DNA from: JAMXLG01 sp963818925 | Lineage (GTDB): Bacteria; Vulcanimicrobiota; Vulcanimicrobiia; Vulcanimicrobiales; Vulcanimicrobiaceae | Length of the DNA stretch: 64,000 bases | Reading direction: 5' to 3' | Assembly (NCBI GenBank): GCA_963818925.1 | Contig: CAWFTN010000001.1 | Span: 2,976,001-3,040,000, forward strand | Shown: piece after piece, positions 42,420 through 51,037 of the stretch | Numbering within the stretch: the stretch's first letter is position 1 | How the letters are laid out: each line of letters begins with the position of its first letter | Notes under the pieces: generated by a model | Databases searched by the model: none | Told to the model about the DNA's origin: nothing | Seen by the model: the letters and a program-made list of their open reading frames with translations, nothing else | Position numbers and translations under genes: made by a program

Positions 42420-43962
42420 GCTGTGCGCATTTGCGATGCTCGCTGCATGCACGCGCGCCGGCTCGCATTGGGGGACGCCCGGTGAAGTTCGCATCGTGCA
42501 GCGCGGCGACATTTGGGATCTCAACCCGCTGACCACGTTTGGGCAGCGGCTGATCGATTTAACGCAGATTTACGCGCAGCCGCTCGTCGGGATCAGCCCG
42601 GATAATCATGCGATTCCGGTGCTTTGTGAAGAGGTTCCGAGCATCGAGAACGGTGGTATCTCGCGTGACGCGCGTACCATCACGTATCATTTGCGCCCCG
42701 GCGTGCGGTTTGCCGACGGTATCGAGTTTACGTCGCACGACGTCGTATTCACGTATCACGCAGCGATCGACTCGCGCAACCCGATTAGCGAAATGGCGCC
42801 GTATCTTCGCGTTAAGTCCGTCGATGCATCGGATAAATACACAGTCGTTTTTCACTTGAAAGCGCCGTGGTCCGGAGCGCCGCGCGAGCTGTTTGCCGCG
42901 AGCGATTACATCTTCGGCATTCTTCCGGCGCACGCGTTTCACGATAACACCGATATGCGCCATGCCGATTGGAACAATCACCCGTTCGGCACGGGTCCGT
43001 TTTACGTGACGCAGTGGCGTCGCGGCGACCGTGTCATCATGGACCGCAATCCCTACTCGTGGCAGCATCCGAAGCTGCAACGGATCATCGTCAAAATCGT
43101 TCCGGACGAAAACGCCGCGCTCGTGGCGCTTCGCGCCCATGAAGTTGACTTCACGGATATCACCGCCGATCAGGTCGAACAGGTGCGTCCGCTGCGCGAC
43201 GTGTCGTTGATCGCCGTTCCGCGCAATGAAAGCGACTTGCTCGAATTGCAAACGCAAGGCGACGCGATGCGCGACCGGCGGATGCGTGAAGCCGTTGCGT
43301 ATGCGATCGATCGCAGGACGCTCGCGCGTACCGTGTATCACGGCCTTTCGCCGCTCGCGACGACGGAAGTGCCGCCGCTCTTTCCCGAGCATGACGCGTC
43401 GATCGTCGCGCGGCCGTACGATCCGGCGCGCGCGCGAGCGCTCGTTCATGCCGCCGGCTATACGGGTGATGTGCGGATCGCATTCAACAACTCGGACGTC
43501 ATGTCGCGCTCGACGGCGACCGTGGTGCAGCAGAATCTTCGCGACGCCGGCATGAACGCAGTGTTACGCGGTGCGGCGCCCAGCGTGTTGTATGCGCCGC
43601 CGGGACGAGGCGGGGTGTACTACAACGGGCGTTTCGATGTCGCGGTTAGCGGGTGGTACGGCGGCCTCGACCCGGAGACGTCGGAACCGTGGATTTGCGC
43701 GAACCGGGCGCCGAACGGGCCGAATCTCGCGCGTTTTTGCGACGCGTCGTACGACGCCGCATTTTACGACCAGCAGCGCACCGCCGACCCGGCGCGGCGA
43801 ACGCGAGACTTCCATGTCATGCAGCAGCGGATTTTCGATAATGTGACGGCGGTGTTTACCGTCTATCGCACCGAATACGAAACGATCAATCCGTCGCTGC
43901 ACGGTGTCGGGCCGAACATGCTCTACAACTTCGGACAGACGCAGGACTGGTCGCTGCAATGA
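42373..43962 (+). CDS. ABC transporter solute-binding lipoprotein, family 5
   Basis: A 529-residue SBP_bac_5 protein with a lipoprotein signal (lipobox L23-A24-A25-C26). It shares the layout of the protein at 4146: DIWDLNPLTTFGQ, ENGGISRDARTITYHLRPGV, EFTSHDVVFTYHA, NHPFGTGPFYVTQW, and GLDPETSEPWICANRAPNGP. Peptide, nickel or other oligomeric ligands are possible. No transporter partner is adjacent. Its stop overlaps the mnmE start (ATGA), so it is translationally coupled to a tRNA modification gene with no obvious functional link. Confidence 0.9.
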   Translation: MRSSTAWRVVCSSAVKLCAFAMLAACTRAGSHWGTPGEVRIVQRGDIWDLNPLTTFGQRLIDLTQIYAQPLVGISPDNHAIPVLCEEVPSIENGGISRDARTITYHLRPGVRFADGIEFTSHDVVFTYHAAIDSRNPISEMAPYLRVKSVDASDKYTVVFHLKAPWSGAPRELFAASDYIFGILPAHAFHDNTDMRHADWNNHPFGTGPFYVTQWRRGDRVIMDRNPYSWQHPKLQRIIVKIVPDENAALVALRAHEVDFTDITADQVEQVRPLRDVSLIAVPRNESDLLELQTQGDAMRDRRMREAVAYAIDRRTLARTVYHGLSPLATTEVPPLFPEHDASIVARPYDPARARALVHAAGYTGDVRIAFNNSDVMSRSTATVVQQNLRDAGMNAVLRGAAPSVLYAPPGRGGVYYNGRFDVAVSGWYGGLDPETSEPWICANRAPNGPNLARFCDASYDAAFYDQQRTADPARRTRDFHVMQQRIFDNVTAVFTVYRTEYETINPSLHGVGPNMLYNFGQTQDWSLQ

Positions 43963-45302
43963 ATGCCGATACGATTGCCGCCATAGCGACGCCGCCGGGA
44001 CGCGGTGCAATCGCAATCGTCCGCGTCAGCGGACCTGCGGTGCGCAGTCTCGCGGAACAGATCGTCCCCGATATCGAGCTGCGTCCGCGATACGCGCATT
44101 ATGCAGAAATTCTCGACGAAAATCGGCGCGCAATCGATCGCGGACTCGTGCTGTTCTCGCCGTCACCGCATTCGTATACCGGCGAAGACACGCTCGAGCT
44201 GCACGTCCATGGTTCGCCCGTTGTAGCAAATGAGGTCGTGCGGGCGCTGCTCGCACGCGGAGCGCGCCTCGCTGAGCCGGGCGAATTCACGCGGCGCGCG
44301 TTCATGAACGGCAAGATGGACTTACATGCCGCTTCATCGGTTGCGGATCTCATCGATGCGGAGACGCGGTCGGCCGCGCGCGCGGCGCTTGCGAATCTCG
44401 GCGGCGGGCTGGCGAACGAAATTCGCGCGTTGCGCGCGCGCTTGACGGCGATCGTCGAAGAATGCAGCGGCGCGATCGATTTTCCCGAGGAAGTGCCGGA
44501 ACCGGATCGCGAGCGCATCGATGCTGAGTTGCGCACAGTGCTCGAGCGTCTGGAACAACTGCGCCACGACGGTGAAGTCGGACGGCTCGTGCGCGAAGGC
44601 GTCGGCGTCGCGATCGTCGGGCCCCCGAATGCAGGCAAATCGTCGCTTCTCAATGCATTGTTGGGCGAAGAACGCGCGATCGTCTCCGAAATTCCTGGAA
44701 CCACGCGCGACACGATCGAGGAATCGATCGCGATCGACGGCGTGCGCGTACGCCTCGTCGATACGGCGGGCATTCGCGAACATGCGGATCGCCTCGAAGC
44801 CGTCGGCATCGAGCGGACGCGTCGCGTACTGATCGCGGCGCGGATTGCGCTCCTCGTGCTCGACGGTTCGCAACCGCTCGATGCGGAAGCGCGCGCGCTT
44901 TTGATCGCGACGGCCGATCGGGAGCGCGTCGTCTTCTTCAACAAAGCCGATCTCGGCGAAGACGGTGCGCATGAAGCGAACGTGAGCGAGGCAATCGTCG
45001 GGTCGGCGCGCGAGCCCGGCACGCTGCGCGCGATTCGCGCGGCGATTGCCCGCGTTGGCTGGAGCGGAGAAGTGCCTGACCTCGAGCGCCCGCATCTGGC
45101 ATCGCTCTATGAATTTGATGCGATCAATGCGGCGATTGCGGCACTAACGGAAGCGCGCGCGACATTGCGGCGCGGCGACGCAACGGACTGGATAGTCAGC
45201 GATTTGCAACAAGCGTATGCTGTACTAGGGCACGTGAGCGGAGATTTCGCAGCCGAAGAAGTGCTCACGGGCGTCTTTGCGAGGTTTTGCATCGGAAAAT
45301 AG
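43959..45302 (+). CDS. mnmE: tRNA modification GTPase MnmE
   Basis: A 447-residue GTPase that, with MnmG, makes 5-carboxymethylaminomethyl-type modifications at U34 of certain tRNAs. The N-terminal tetrahydrofolate-binding domain (TIAAIATPPGRGAIAIVRVS, SYTGEDTLELHVHGSP) and a helical domain flank the G domain: GPPNAGKSSLLNALLG, GTTRDT, DTAGIR, NKAD. The C-terminal CIGK motif is intact. mnmG lies two genes downstream. Confidence 0.97.
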   Translation: MNADTIAAIATPPGRGAIAIVRVSGPAVRSLAEQIVPDIELRPRYAHYAEILDENRRAIDRGLVLFSPSPHSYTGEDTLELHVHGSPVVANEVVRALLARGARLAEPGEFTRRAFMNGKMDLHAASSVADLIDAETRSAARAALANLGGGLANEIRALRARLTAIVEECSGAIDFPEEVPEPDRERIDAELRTVLERLEQLRHDGEVGRLVREGVGVAIVGPPNAGKSSLLNALLGEERAIVSEIPGTTRDTIEESIAIDGVRVRLVDTAGIREHADRLEAVGIERTRRVLIAARIALLVLDGSQPLDAEARALLIATADRERVVFFNKADLGEDGAHEANVSEAIVGSAREPGTLRAIRAAIARVGWSGEVPDLERPHLASLYEFDAINAAIAALTEARATLRRGDATDWIVSDLQQAYAVLGHVSGDFAAEEVLTGVFARFCIGK

Positions 45303-45311
45303 GGAGGCTTC

Positions 45312-45869
45312 ATGGTACACGCCCTCGCCCGCAATTGGTGGGCGGTCCTTATCCGCGGCATCGCCGCGATTATCTTCGGTATTCTCGCATTTGGCTGGCC
45401 GGGCGCGACCGGCGCTGCACTCGTAATTCTCTTCGGCGCCTACGCGTTCGTCGATGGCATCTTCGCAATCGTTGCGGCGGTTCGCGCTGCGCAAGCGCAT
45501 GAGCGATGGGGCGCGTTCGTCATCGAAGGCATCATCGGACTGGTAATTGCCGCGATCACGTTCTTCGAGCCGCGGTACACCGCGTTTGCGCTCTATATCA
45601 CGATTGCCGCGTGGGCGATTCTCACCGGAATCTTCGAACTCGTCGCCGCGATCCGGTTGCGCAAAGAGATTCAGAACGAATGGCTGCTCGTTGCCGGCGG
45701 CATTGCATCGCTCGTCTTCGGGACCTTGATGATCGTCTATCCGCTCGCCGGAATTTTGACCGTCATTTGGCTGATCGGCGTCTACGCGATCGTCTTCGGT
45801 GTGATGATGATCGGCCTCGCGCTGCGCTTACGACCCTTTGCGAAGCACGAGCCCGCGCTAGTACGGTAG
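45312..45869 (+). CDS. HdeD-family (DUF308) membrane protein
   Basis: A 185-residue protein with six predicted transmembrane helices in the HdeD/DUF308 pattern (WWAVLIRGIAAIIFGILAFG, LLVAGGIASLVFGTLMIVYP). Members are linked to acid resistance in enterics, but most are uncharacterised. A strong ribosome binding site (agggagg) precedes the ATG, ten bases after mnmE. The 3' end overlaps the convergent gene at 45858 by 12 bases. Confidence 0.88.
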   Translation: MVHALARNWWAVLIRGIAAIIFGILAFGWPGATGAALVILFGAYAFVDGIFAIVAAVRAAQAHERWGAFVIEGIIGLVIAAITFFEPRYTAFALYITIAAWAILTGIFELVAAIRLRKEIQNEWLLVAGGIASLVFGTLMIVYPLAGILTVIWLIGVYAIVFGVMMIGLALRLRPFAKHEPALVR

Positions 45870-46199
45870 TCCGCGCGGCGGTGGCCCGCAGTGTGCGTCG
45901 TAGCGCGTGCTGCACACCTTCATCTCGTAATAGGTTGCGCGTGCCGCCGGAAGGTTCACGTGGAACTCTTGGATCGGCACGTCGTCCGACTCAGCGGTTA
46001 CCGTGTAGGGTCCCGGCTTGAGCTTGGGCAGCGCGAAACGGCCGTCACGGTCGGTCGTAGCTTCAGTCGTCATCGGGCCCTCGGCCCGCACGTGCACGCC
46101 CTCGAGCACGCGGCCGTTCCCTTCGTCGAGGACGCGGCCGGTAAAGGCCGTGATCACGAGCGCGAGGGTAGCGAACGTGCGGATGTGCGCCATCGCCAT
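45858..46199 (-). CDS. Secreted carboxypeptidase-regulatory-like domain protein
   Basis: A 113-residue protein with a signal-like N-terminus (HIRTFATLALVITAF) and one carboxypeptidase-regulatory-like (Ig/transthyretin-type) domain: TGRVLDEGNGRVLEGVHVRA, TTDRDGRFALPKLKPGPYTV. Two Cys near the C-terminus could form a disulfide. It lies divergent from mnmG with 20 bases between the starts. Function unknown. Confidence 0.75.
   Translation of the reverse strand: MAMAHIRTFATLALVITAFTGRVLDEGNGRVLEGVHVRAEGPMTTEATTDRDGRFALPKLKPGPYTVTAESDDVPIQEFHVNLPAARATYYEMKVCSTRYDAHCGPPPRGLPY
45952..45967. promoter_or_regulatory. Weak parS-like palindrome within a coding region
   Basis: The reverse complement, AGTTCCACGTGAACCT, matches 13 of 16 bases of the B. 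subtilis parS consensus. It lies inside a coding region, 5 kb from parA; chance is possible. Confidence 0.3.
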
Positions 46200-46219
46200 A
46201 TCTGATACACTAGCACACC

Positions 46220-48061
46220 GTGAACGGCGTGATCATTGTTGGCGGCGGTCATGCAGGCGTCGAAGCAGCGCTTGCTTCGGCGCGCCTCGGCGTGCCGACG
46301 GCGCTCCTCACAGGCGACCCCGAGAAGATCTGCACGCTGCCATGTAATCCGTCGATCGGCGGCAGTGCGAAGGGCCAGCTCGTTCGCGAAATTGACGCGC
46401 TGGGCGGCGCCATGGGAAGCCTCGCCGATCGGTGCAGCGTCCATTCCCGGTTTCTGAACGAGAGCAAAGGTCCAGCGGTGCGAGCGCTCCGACAGCAGAT
46501 GGACAAGCCCGCGTACGGGCGACTAGCCGTCGACGTGCTGCGCGCGCAGCCGAACCTCGAGATCGTGCAAGGGCTCGTCGAGGATCTAATCGTCGAAGCC
46601 GGCGTCATTCGCGGTGTTGTTTGCGCAGACGGAACGCGCCATTATGCGCGCGCCGTCGTGCTTGCGACCGGTACATTTCTCGGCGGCAAAACGTTTCGCG
46701 GCGACGTCGTGCAAGCGGAAGGGCGTTTCGGCGAAGCGCCGGCCGTCGGACTTTCGCACGCATTGCGCCGAATCGGATTTCCGACGCGGCGATTGAAGAC
46801 CGGTACGCCGCCGCGCATCGATAAGACGAGCGTCGATTACGACGCGATGCACTTGCAGCCGCCGAGTGACGCGCCGCTCATGTTTTCGTACACGAGCGAA
46901 CCGCGTTTCGCCGGTCCGCAATTGAATTGTTACATCACCGAGACGAACGAGCGCACGCACAAACTCGTGCGCGATAATTTGCATCGTTCGCCGTTGTACG
47001 GTTTGGATTTGATCGAAGGTATCGGCCCGCGTTACTGTCCGTCGATCGAAGACAAAGTCGTAAAATTCGCGCACAATCCCACGCATTCGCTCTTCATCGA
47101 ACCGGAAGGCTGGAACGAACCGACGCTCTATGTGGGCGGTTTCTCGACGTCGTTGCCGGCGGAAGTGCAGTTGGAGATGTTGCACACGCTGCCGGGATTA
47201 GAGTCGTGCGTGATGCTGCGCGCGGGCTATGCGGTTGAATACGATATGGTGCCGCCGACGGAATTACGCGACACGCTCGAGACGCATCGCGTGCAGAACC
47301 TGTTTCATTGCGGACAACTCAACGGCACCTCGGGATATGAAGAAGCGGCGGCACAAGGATTGATTGCGGGCATTAATGCCGCGCGCATCGTGCAAGGCCG
47401 CGAACCGTTGCGTCTTGCGCGCAGCGATGCGTACGTCGGCGTGCTGGTCGATGATCTCGTCAGCAAAGGCGTCGACGAGCCGTATCGCATGTTGACGTCG
47501 CGCGCGGAACATCGCGTGATTCTGCGCCATGACAATGCCGACACGCGCTTGACGCCGATCGGCCGTGAGATCGGACTTGTGTCCGATGAGGCATGGGACG
47601 CGTTCAACGATCGTCAGGCCGCGCTGCGCGACATCATGAAGCGCGCCGAGCGCACGCGGGTGCCGGTCGAACAGATCGGCGACCAGCGTTTTGAGCCGGG
47701 AGCGACGCTCGCCGATGCCTTGCGGCGGCCGACGCTAATATTTGGTGATATTGCGCCGTATTTCGACCCCCCAATCGGTGACGACCTAGGCGAGCGGGCG
47801 ACGATCGAGCTGAAAGTGGCCGGCTACGTGCGCCGCCAGGAGATTGCAATCGAGAAGGCGGCGCGCACCGAGCGGGTGCTCATCCCCGAAACGCTCGACT
47901 ATGCCGGAATCGCGGCACTCTCACGCGAGGCGCGCGAGAAACTCACCGCACAGCGGCCACGCACGCTCGGCGCCGCGAGCCGCATTCCGGGCGTAACGCC
48001 GGCCGATATTGCGATTCTCGGCCTCTTCGTCCATCGAGAACGAAGCGCAGCGAGCGCGTGA
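46220..48061 (+). CDS. mnmG: tRNA uridine-5-carboxymethylaminomethyl modification enzyme MnmG
   Basis: A 613-residue FAD enzyme, partner of MnmE in wobble-uridine modification. The N-terminal dinucleotide motif is IIVGGGHAGVEAALASARLG. The conserved CNPSIGGSAKGQLVREIDAL, TGTFLGGKTFRGD, LKTGTPPRID and NGTSGYEEAAAQGLIAGINA segments are present, as is the C-terminal helical tail. It starts with GTG. Its stop overlaps rsmG (GTGA). Confidence 0.97.
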   Translation: MNGVIIVGGGHAGVEAALASARLGVPTALLTGDPEKICTLPCNPSIGGSAKGQLVREIDALGGAMGSLADRCSVHSRFLNESKGPAVRALRQQMDKPAYGRLAVDVLRAQPNLEIVQGLVEDLIVEAGVIRGVVCADGTRHYARAVVLATGTFLGGKTFRGDVVQAEGRFGEAPAVGLSHALRRIGFPTRRLKTGTPPRIDKTSVDYDAMHLQPPSDAPLMFSYTSEPRFAGPQLNCYITETNERTHKLVRDNLHRSPLYGLDLIEGIGPRYCPSIEDKVVKFAHNPTHSLFIEPEGWNEPTLYVGGFSTSLPAEVQLEMLHTLPGLESCVMLRAGYAVEYDMVPPTELRDTLETHRVQNLFHCGQLNGTSGYEEAAAQGLIAGINAARIVQGREPLRLARSDAYVGVLVDDLVSKGVDEPYRMLTSRAEHRVILRHDNADTRLTPIGREIGLVSDEAWDAFNDRQAALRDIMKRAERTRVPVEQIGDQRFEPGATLADALRRPTLIFGDIAPYFDPPIGDDLGERATIELKVAGYVRRQEIAIEKAARTERVLIPETLDYAGIAALSREAREKLTAQRPRTLGAASRIPGVTPADIAILGLFVHRERSAASA

Positions 48062-48756
48062 GTGAGTTCGTCGAACTCCTCGCCCTGCTCTCGGGTCACG
48101 TTCCCGAGGAGCATCGTGAACGGCTGGCGCGCTACGGTGCGCGCGTGCTCGAATCAACCCGGAAATTCAATCTGACCGGCGCGAAAAACGCATCGGAATT
48201 CGCGCCGCACATCATCGACAGCATCTCGATTGCCCAGTTCGTTGAGCAGTCACTGGTCGATGTCGGCTCGGGAGGCGGTTTGCCGGCGATCCCGCTCGCG
48301 ATCGTAACGGGCGTTCCGGTCATGATGTTGGAGTCGACGGTGAAGAAGGCGCGGTTCCTGGAGCAGCTGCTCGCAGAGTTCAACTTGCAGGGAGCGGTGG
48401 TGGCGCAGCGCGCCGAGGTCGCAGCGCACGACGAGGCTCTTCGTGGGCACTTTCATACGGGTACGGCGCGAGCGGTTTCGTCCGCGCCGACGGTCGCGGA
48501 GCTGTTGTTGCCATTCATTCATGCCGGCGGCCGCGCCGTGCTGCAGCGCGGCACAATGGACCAGCGCGAGTACCAGGCGCTGGAAGACGCCTCACTAATG
48601 CTGGGTGCGCGGGTGGAACGGGTCGTTCAGCAGCTGCCCGAGGCGGGCGAAGCGGGGCTCGTGCGCCAGCTGGTGATCATCGAGAAGACGGCCGACACAC
48701 AGCAACGTTTTCCACGTCGCGTCGGAATCCCCGAAAAACGGCCACTTTGCTTTTAG
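48058..48756 (+). CDS. rsmG: 16S rRNA (guanine-N7) methyltransferase RsmG
   Basis: A 232-residue Rossmann methyltransferase that acts on G527 of 16S rRNA. The SAM motif is VDVGSGGGLPAIPLAI; ARAVSSAPTVAELLLPFI is the post-I region. It is preceded by mnmG as in most bacteria. GTG start. The 3' end overlaps the convergent amidotransferase gene by four bases. Confidence 0.95.
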   Translation: MSEFVELLALLSGHVPEEHRERLARYGARVLESTRKFNLTGAKNASEFAPHIIDSISIAQFVEQSLVDVGSGGGLPAIPLAIVTGVPVMMLESTVKKARFLEQLLAEFNLQGAVVAQRAEVAAHDEALRGHFHTGTARAVSSAPTVAELLLPFIHAGGRAVLQRGTMDQREYQALEDASLMLGARVERVVQQLPEAGEAGLVRQLVIIEKTADTQQRFPRRVGIPEKRPLCF

Positions 48757-49451
48757 CCGCTTCGTGCGCGGACGGCTTCGAGAAATCCGCCGAGGATCGG
48801 CCCCGCTAGCGGTTCATCGAGTCCCATGCGCTCGGGATGCCATTGGACTGCCGCGAGCCACGGCTTGCGCATCGGCGTCGTCCATTCGAGCGCTTCCACA
48901 ACGCCGTTTTCGTGGCGCGCTACGACGCGAAGCCCATCGCCCACTTCTTCGATGGCCTGATGGTGCGAGGAGGTAGCGTCGCCGCTCTGCGTTCCGACGA
49001 GGCGGTGGAGCCCGGAACCAGATTCGACGTGGACGGCATGGCGGTCGCCATCGGGAAGTTGATGGTCCGCGTCCGCGAGATCTTGAACGAGCGTCCCGCC
49101 CTGGTAGACATTGAGGAGCTGCATCCCGCGGCAGATCGCCAGAATCGGCACGCGCCGGCGGAAGGCGGCATCGAGCATCTTTAATTCCGCCTCGTCCCGG
49201 CCCGGGAATGTCTCGCAGACCTGTTCAGTATCGCGAGCCCCATAGCGATGCGGTTCAACGTCGGAGCCGCCGACAAGCATCAAGCCGTCGATCTCATCGA
49301 GCTCATCGCGATCCAGGGGTTGCGCGGCGCCGGCAAGCCAGACCGGCTCGAGGCCGTCACGGTACCCCGCCTGCTCCGCGCATGCCAGAAGAGCACCGAG
49401 GTATAACCGGTACTTCGGAGTCCCCTGATCGTAGCTAAGCCCGATCTTCAC
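48753..49451 (-). CDS. Class I glutamine amidotransferase (gamma-glutamyl-GABA hydrolase-like, C26)
   Basis: 232 residues from a GTG at 49451. Upstream in-frame sequence (to 49562) is derived from a palindromic repeat and encodes FAQDDSW-type residues, so it is not part of the protein. The catalytic Cys is in AICRGMQLLN, and the His/Glu pair in VQWHPERMG. LVGGSDVEPHRYGA is the PuuD-like segment. Enzymes of this group hydrolyse gamma-glutamyl amides in polyamine or related catabolism. No puu genes are nearby, so the substrate is open. Confidence 0.87.
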   Translation of the reverse strand: MKIGLSYDQGTPKYRLYLGALLACAEQAGYRDGLEPVWLAGAAQPLDRDELDEIDGLMLVGGSDVEPHRYGARDTEQVCETFPGRDEAELKMLDAAFRRRVPILAICRGMQLLNVYQGGTLVQDLADADHQLPDGDRHAVHVESGSGLHRLVGTQSGDATSSHHQAIEEVGDGLRVVARHENGVVEALEWTTPMRKPWLAAVQWHPERMGLDEPLAGPILGGFLEAVRARSG

Positions 49452-49480
49452 TCCAAGCGCACTTCGCGATGTCCCCCAAC

Positions 49481-49533
49481 TGTCATCCTGAGCGAAGTGA
49501 GCGAAGCGAGCACAGTCGAAGGATCGCCTCAGA
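49481..49533. repeat. Palindromic repeat upstream of the amidotransferase gene
   Basis: tgtcatcctgagcgaagtg, gcgaagcgagcacagtcg and aaggatcgcc match the left arm of the repeat family. It lies in the 188-base gap between two divergent genes. Confidence 0.85.
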
Positions 49534-49576
49534 ACAATTGCTTTGGGAACATTCGAGGGCAAGCGTTCCGGCCAGG

Positions 49577-49592
49577 TGTTTGTCGTGAAACA
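49577..49592. promoter_or_regulatory. parS: parS-like site 1
   Basis: TGTTTGTCGTGAAACA matches 14 of 16 bases of the bacterial parS palindrome TGTTTCACGTGAAACA; both differences are in the left half. It lies 1.5 kb from parAB and about 10 kb from the candidate origin, where parS sites are usually found. Confidence 0.6.
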
Positions 49593-49612
49593 ATGCCCGA
49601 AGTGCCCCCCAT

Positions 49613-49628
49613 CGTTTACCGTGAAACG
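49613..49628. promoter_or_regulatory. parS: parS-like site 2
   Basis: CGTTTACCGTGAAACG shares the GTTT..CGTGAAAC core with the site 36 bases away, and matches 12 of 16 bases of the consensus. The two sites have the same orientation and lie just upstream of the cca ATG. Confidence 0.5.
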
Positions 49629-49639
49629 AAAGATAAAAA

Positions 49640-51019
49640 ATGTATCGCCCGCATCTCCTCGATGAGCAGCTAGCTGCCGCTTTGCCGGCCGGTTCGCTAT
49701 TTGCCGTTGGCGGGCGGGTACGCGACGAGTTGCGGGCTGAGGTCGAAGGCGGGCAGGCGCCCGCGAAGGATTCCGATTACGTCGTCACCGGCGTCCCGAT
49801 CGACGACCTCCGGTCCCGGTTAGAGCCGCTCGGCAAAATCGACCTAGTCGGAGCCGCCTTCGCGGTTCTTAAGTTGACCGTCGACGGCGAGACGGTTGAC
49901 GTGGCACTGCCGCGCCGCGAGAAGTCGACCGGCCACGGCCACAAGGACTTTCAGGTCCAAAGCGGTCCCGAGATCCCGCTCGCGGACGATCTCGCCCGCC
50001 GCGACTTCCGCATGAACATGATCGCGCGGGCGTTGCCCGGCGGCGCGCTCGTCGATCCGTACGACGGCGAAGCGGACATCCGCGCGCGCCGCATCGACAT
50101 CCTCACGGCTCGGACGTTCGAGGAAGATCCCCTGCGCATGCTCCGGGCGGCGCAATTCGCGGCCCGCTTCGGCTATAGCCCCACGCCGCAGACGGTCGCC
50201 GCGATGCGCGAAGCGGCGCCGTTGGTGACGTCGGTCTCGCCCGAGCGCATCCACGACGAGCTGACGAAGCTCTTCGAGCAGGCGCCGAAGCCATCCGTCG
50301 GCCTGCGCTTGCTGCACGAAACGGGCGTACTGCAACACTTCTGGCCCGAGTTGCTCGAAGGCGTCGGCGTCGAACAGAACGAGTGGCATGCATATGATGT
50401 CTGGCGCCACAATCTCGAGACGATGGACGCGACCGCGCCCGGGGATGCGATCTTGCGCGTTGCGGCGCTGCTCCACGACGTCGGCAAGCCGCGTACGAAG
50501 GAAGACGGGCATTTTTACCGCCACGAGCTGGTCGGCGCCGAGATGGCAGAAGAGATGCTTAGCAGGCTAAGATTCTCAAACGACGATGTAGCAACCGTCG
50601 AGCACCTCGTGCGCCACCATATGTACAATCAGGACCCCGAGTTAAGCGACGCCGCCATGCGCCGTTTCATCCGCCGTATCGGCTTGCCGCATCTGCAGCG
50701 GCAGTTTGCGGTGCGTGCCGCCGACATCGCCGGATCCGGAATGCCGAAGCGCGACGATTCCAACGAACGATTCGAAGAACGCGTGTGGGCGGAAGTTGAA
50801 CGAAAGCCCGCTTTCTCGGTGACCGACCTAGTAGTAGGAGGTTCCGAGGTCATATCGGCGATGGTGCACCGCGGTTTGGCACCGCCCGGATTTCGCGGCG
50901 ACCGCCGCGTCGGCGACGCGTTGCAGTGGCTCTTCGAGCAGGTCACGGACCGGCCCGAACGTAACCAGCGCGAGACACTGTACGCACTTCTCGACGAGTA
51001 TCTCGCGGGGGTGCCGTAA
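49640..51019 (+). CDS. cca: CCA-adding tRNA nucleotidyltransferase with HD domain
   Basis: A 459-residue class II nucleotidyltransferase that adds or repairs the tRNA 3' CCA. GGRVRD is the nucleotide-binding loop and KDSDYVV carries the metal-binding DxD. RRDFRMNMIA and EEDPLRMLRAAQFAARFGY are the conserved head/neck segments. An HD domain follows (AALLHDVGKPRTK...HELVGAEMAEEML). Poly(A) polymerase or 3'-repair activity cannot be excluded. parA starts 18 bases downstream. Confidence 0.9.
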   Translation: MYRPHLLDEQLAAALPAGSLFAVGGRVRDELRAEVEGGQAPAKDSDYVVTGVPIDDLRSRLEPLGKIDLVGAAFAVLKLTVDGETVDVALPRREKSTGHGHKDFQVQSGPEIPLADDLARRDFRMNMIARALPGGALVDPYDGEADIRARRIDILTARTFEEDPLRMLRAAQFAARFGYSPTPQTVAAMREAAPLVTSVSPERIHDELTKLFEQAPKPSVGLRLLHETGVLQHFWPELLEGVGVEQNEWHAYDVWRHNLETMDATAPGDAILRVAALLHDVGKPRTKEDGHFYRHELVGAEMAEEMLSRLRFSNDDVATVEHLVRHHMYNQDPELSDAAMRRFIRRIGLPHLQRQFAVRAADIAGSGMPKRDDSNERFEERVWAEVERKPAFSVTDLVVGGSEVISAMVHRGLAPPGFRGDRRVGDALQWLFEQVTDRPERNQRETLYALLDEYLAGVP

Positions 51020-51037
51020 CATTTTCAGGACCTCTCT

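Noticed and set aside
49452..49562. N-terminal extension of the amidotransferase
   Set aside because: The extra codons translate a palindromic repeat; the GTG at 49451 fits the family start (VKIGLSYD).
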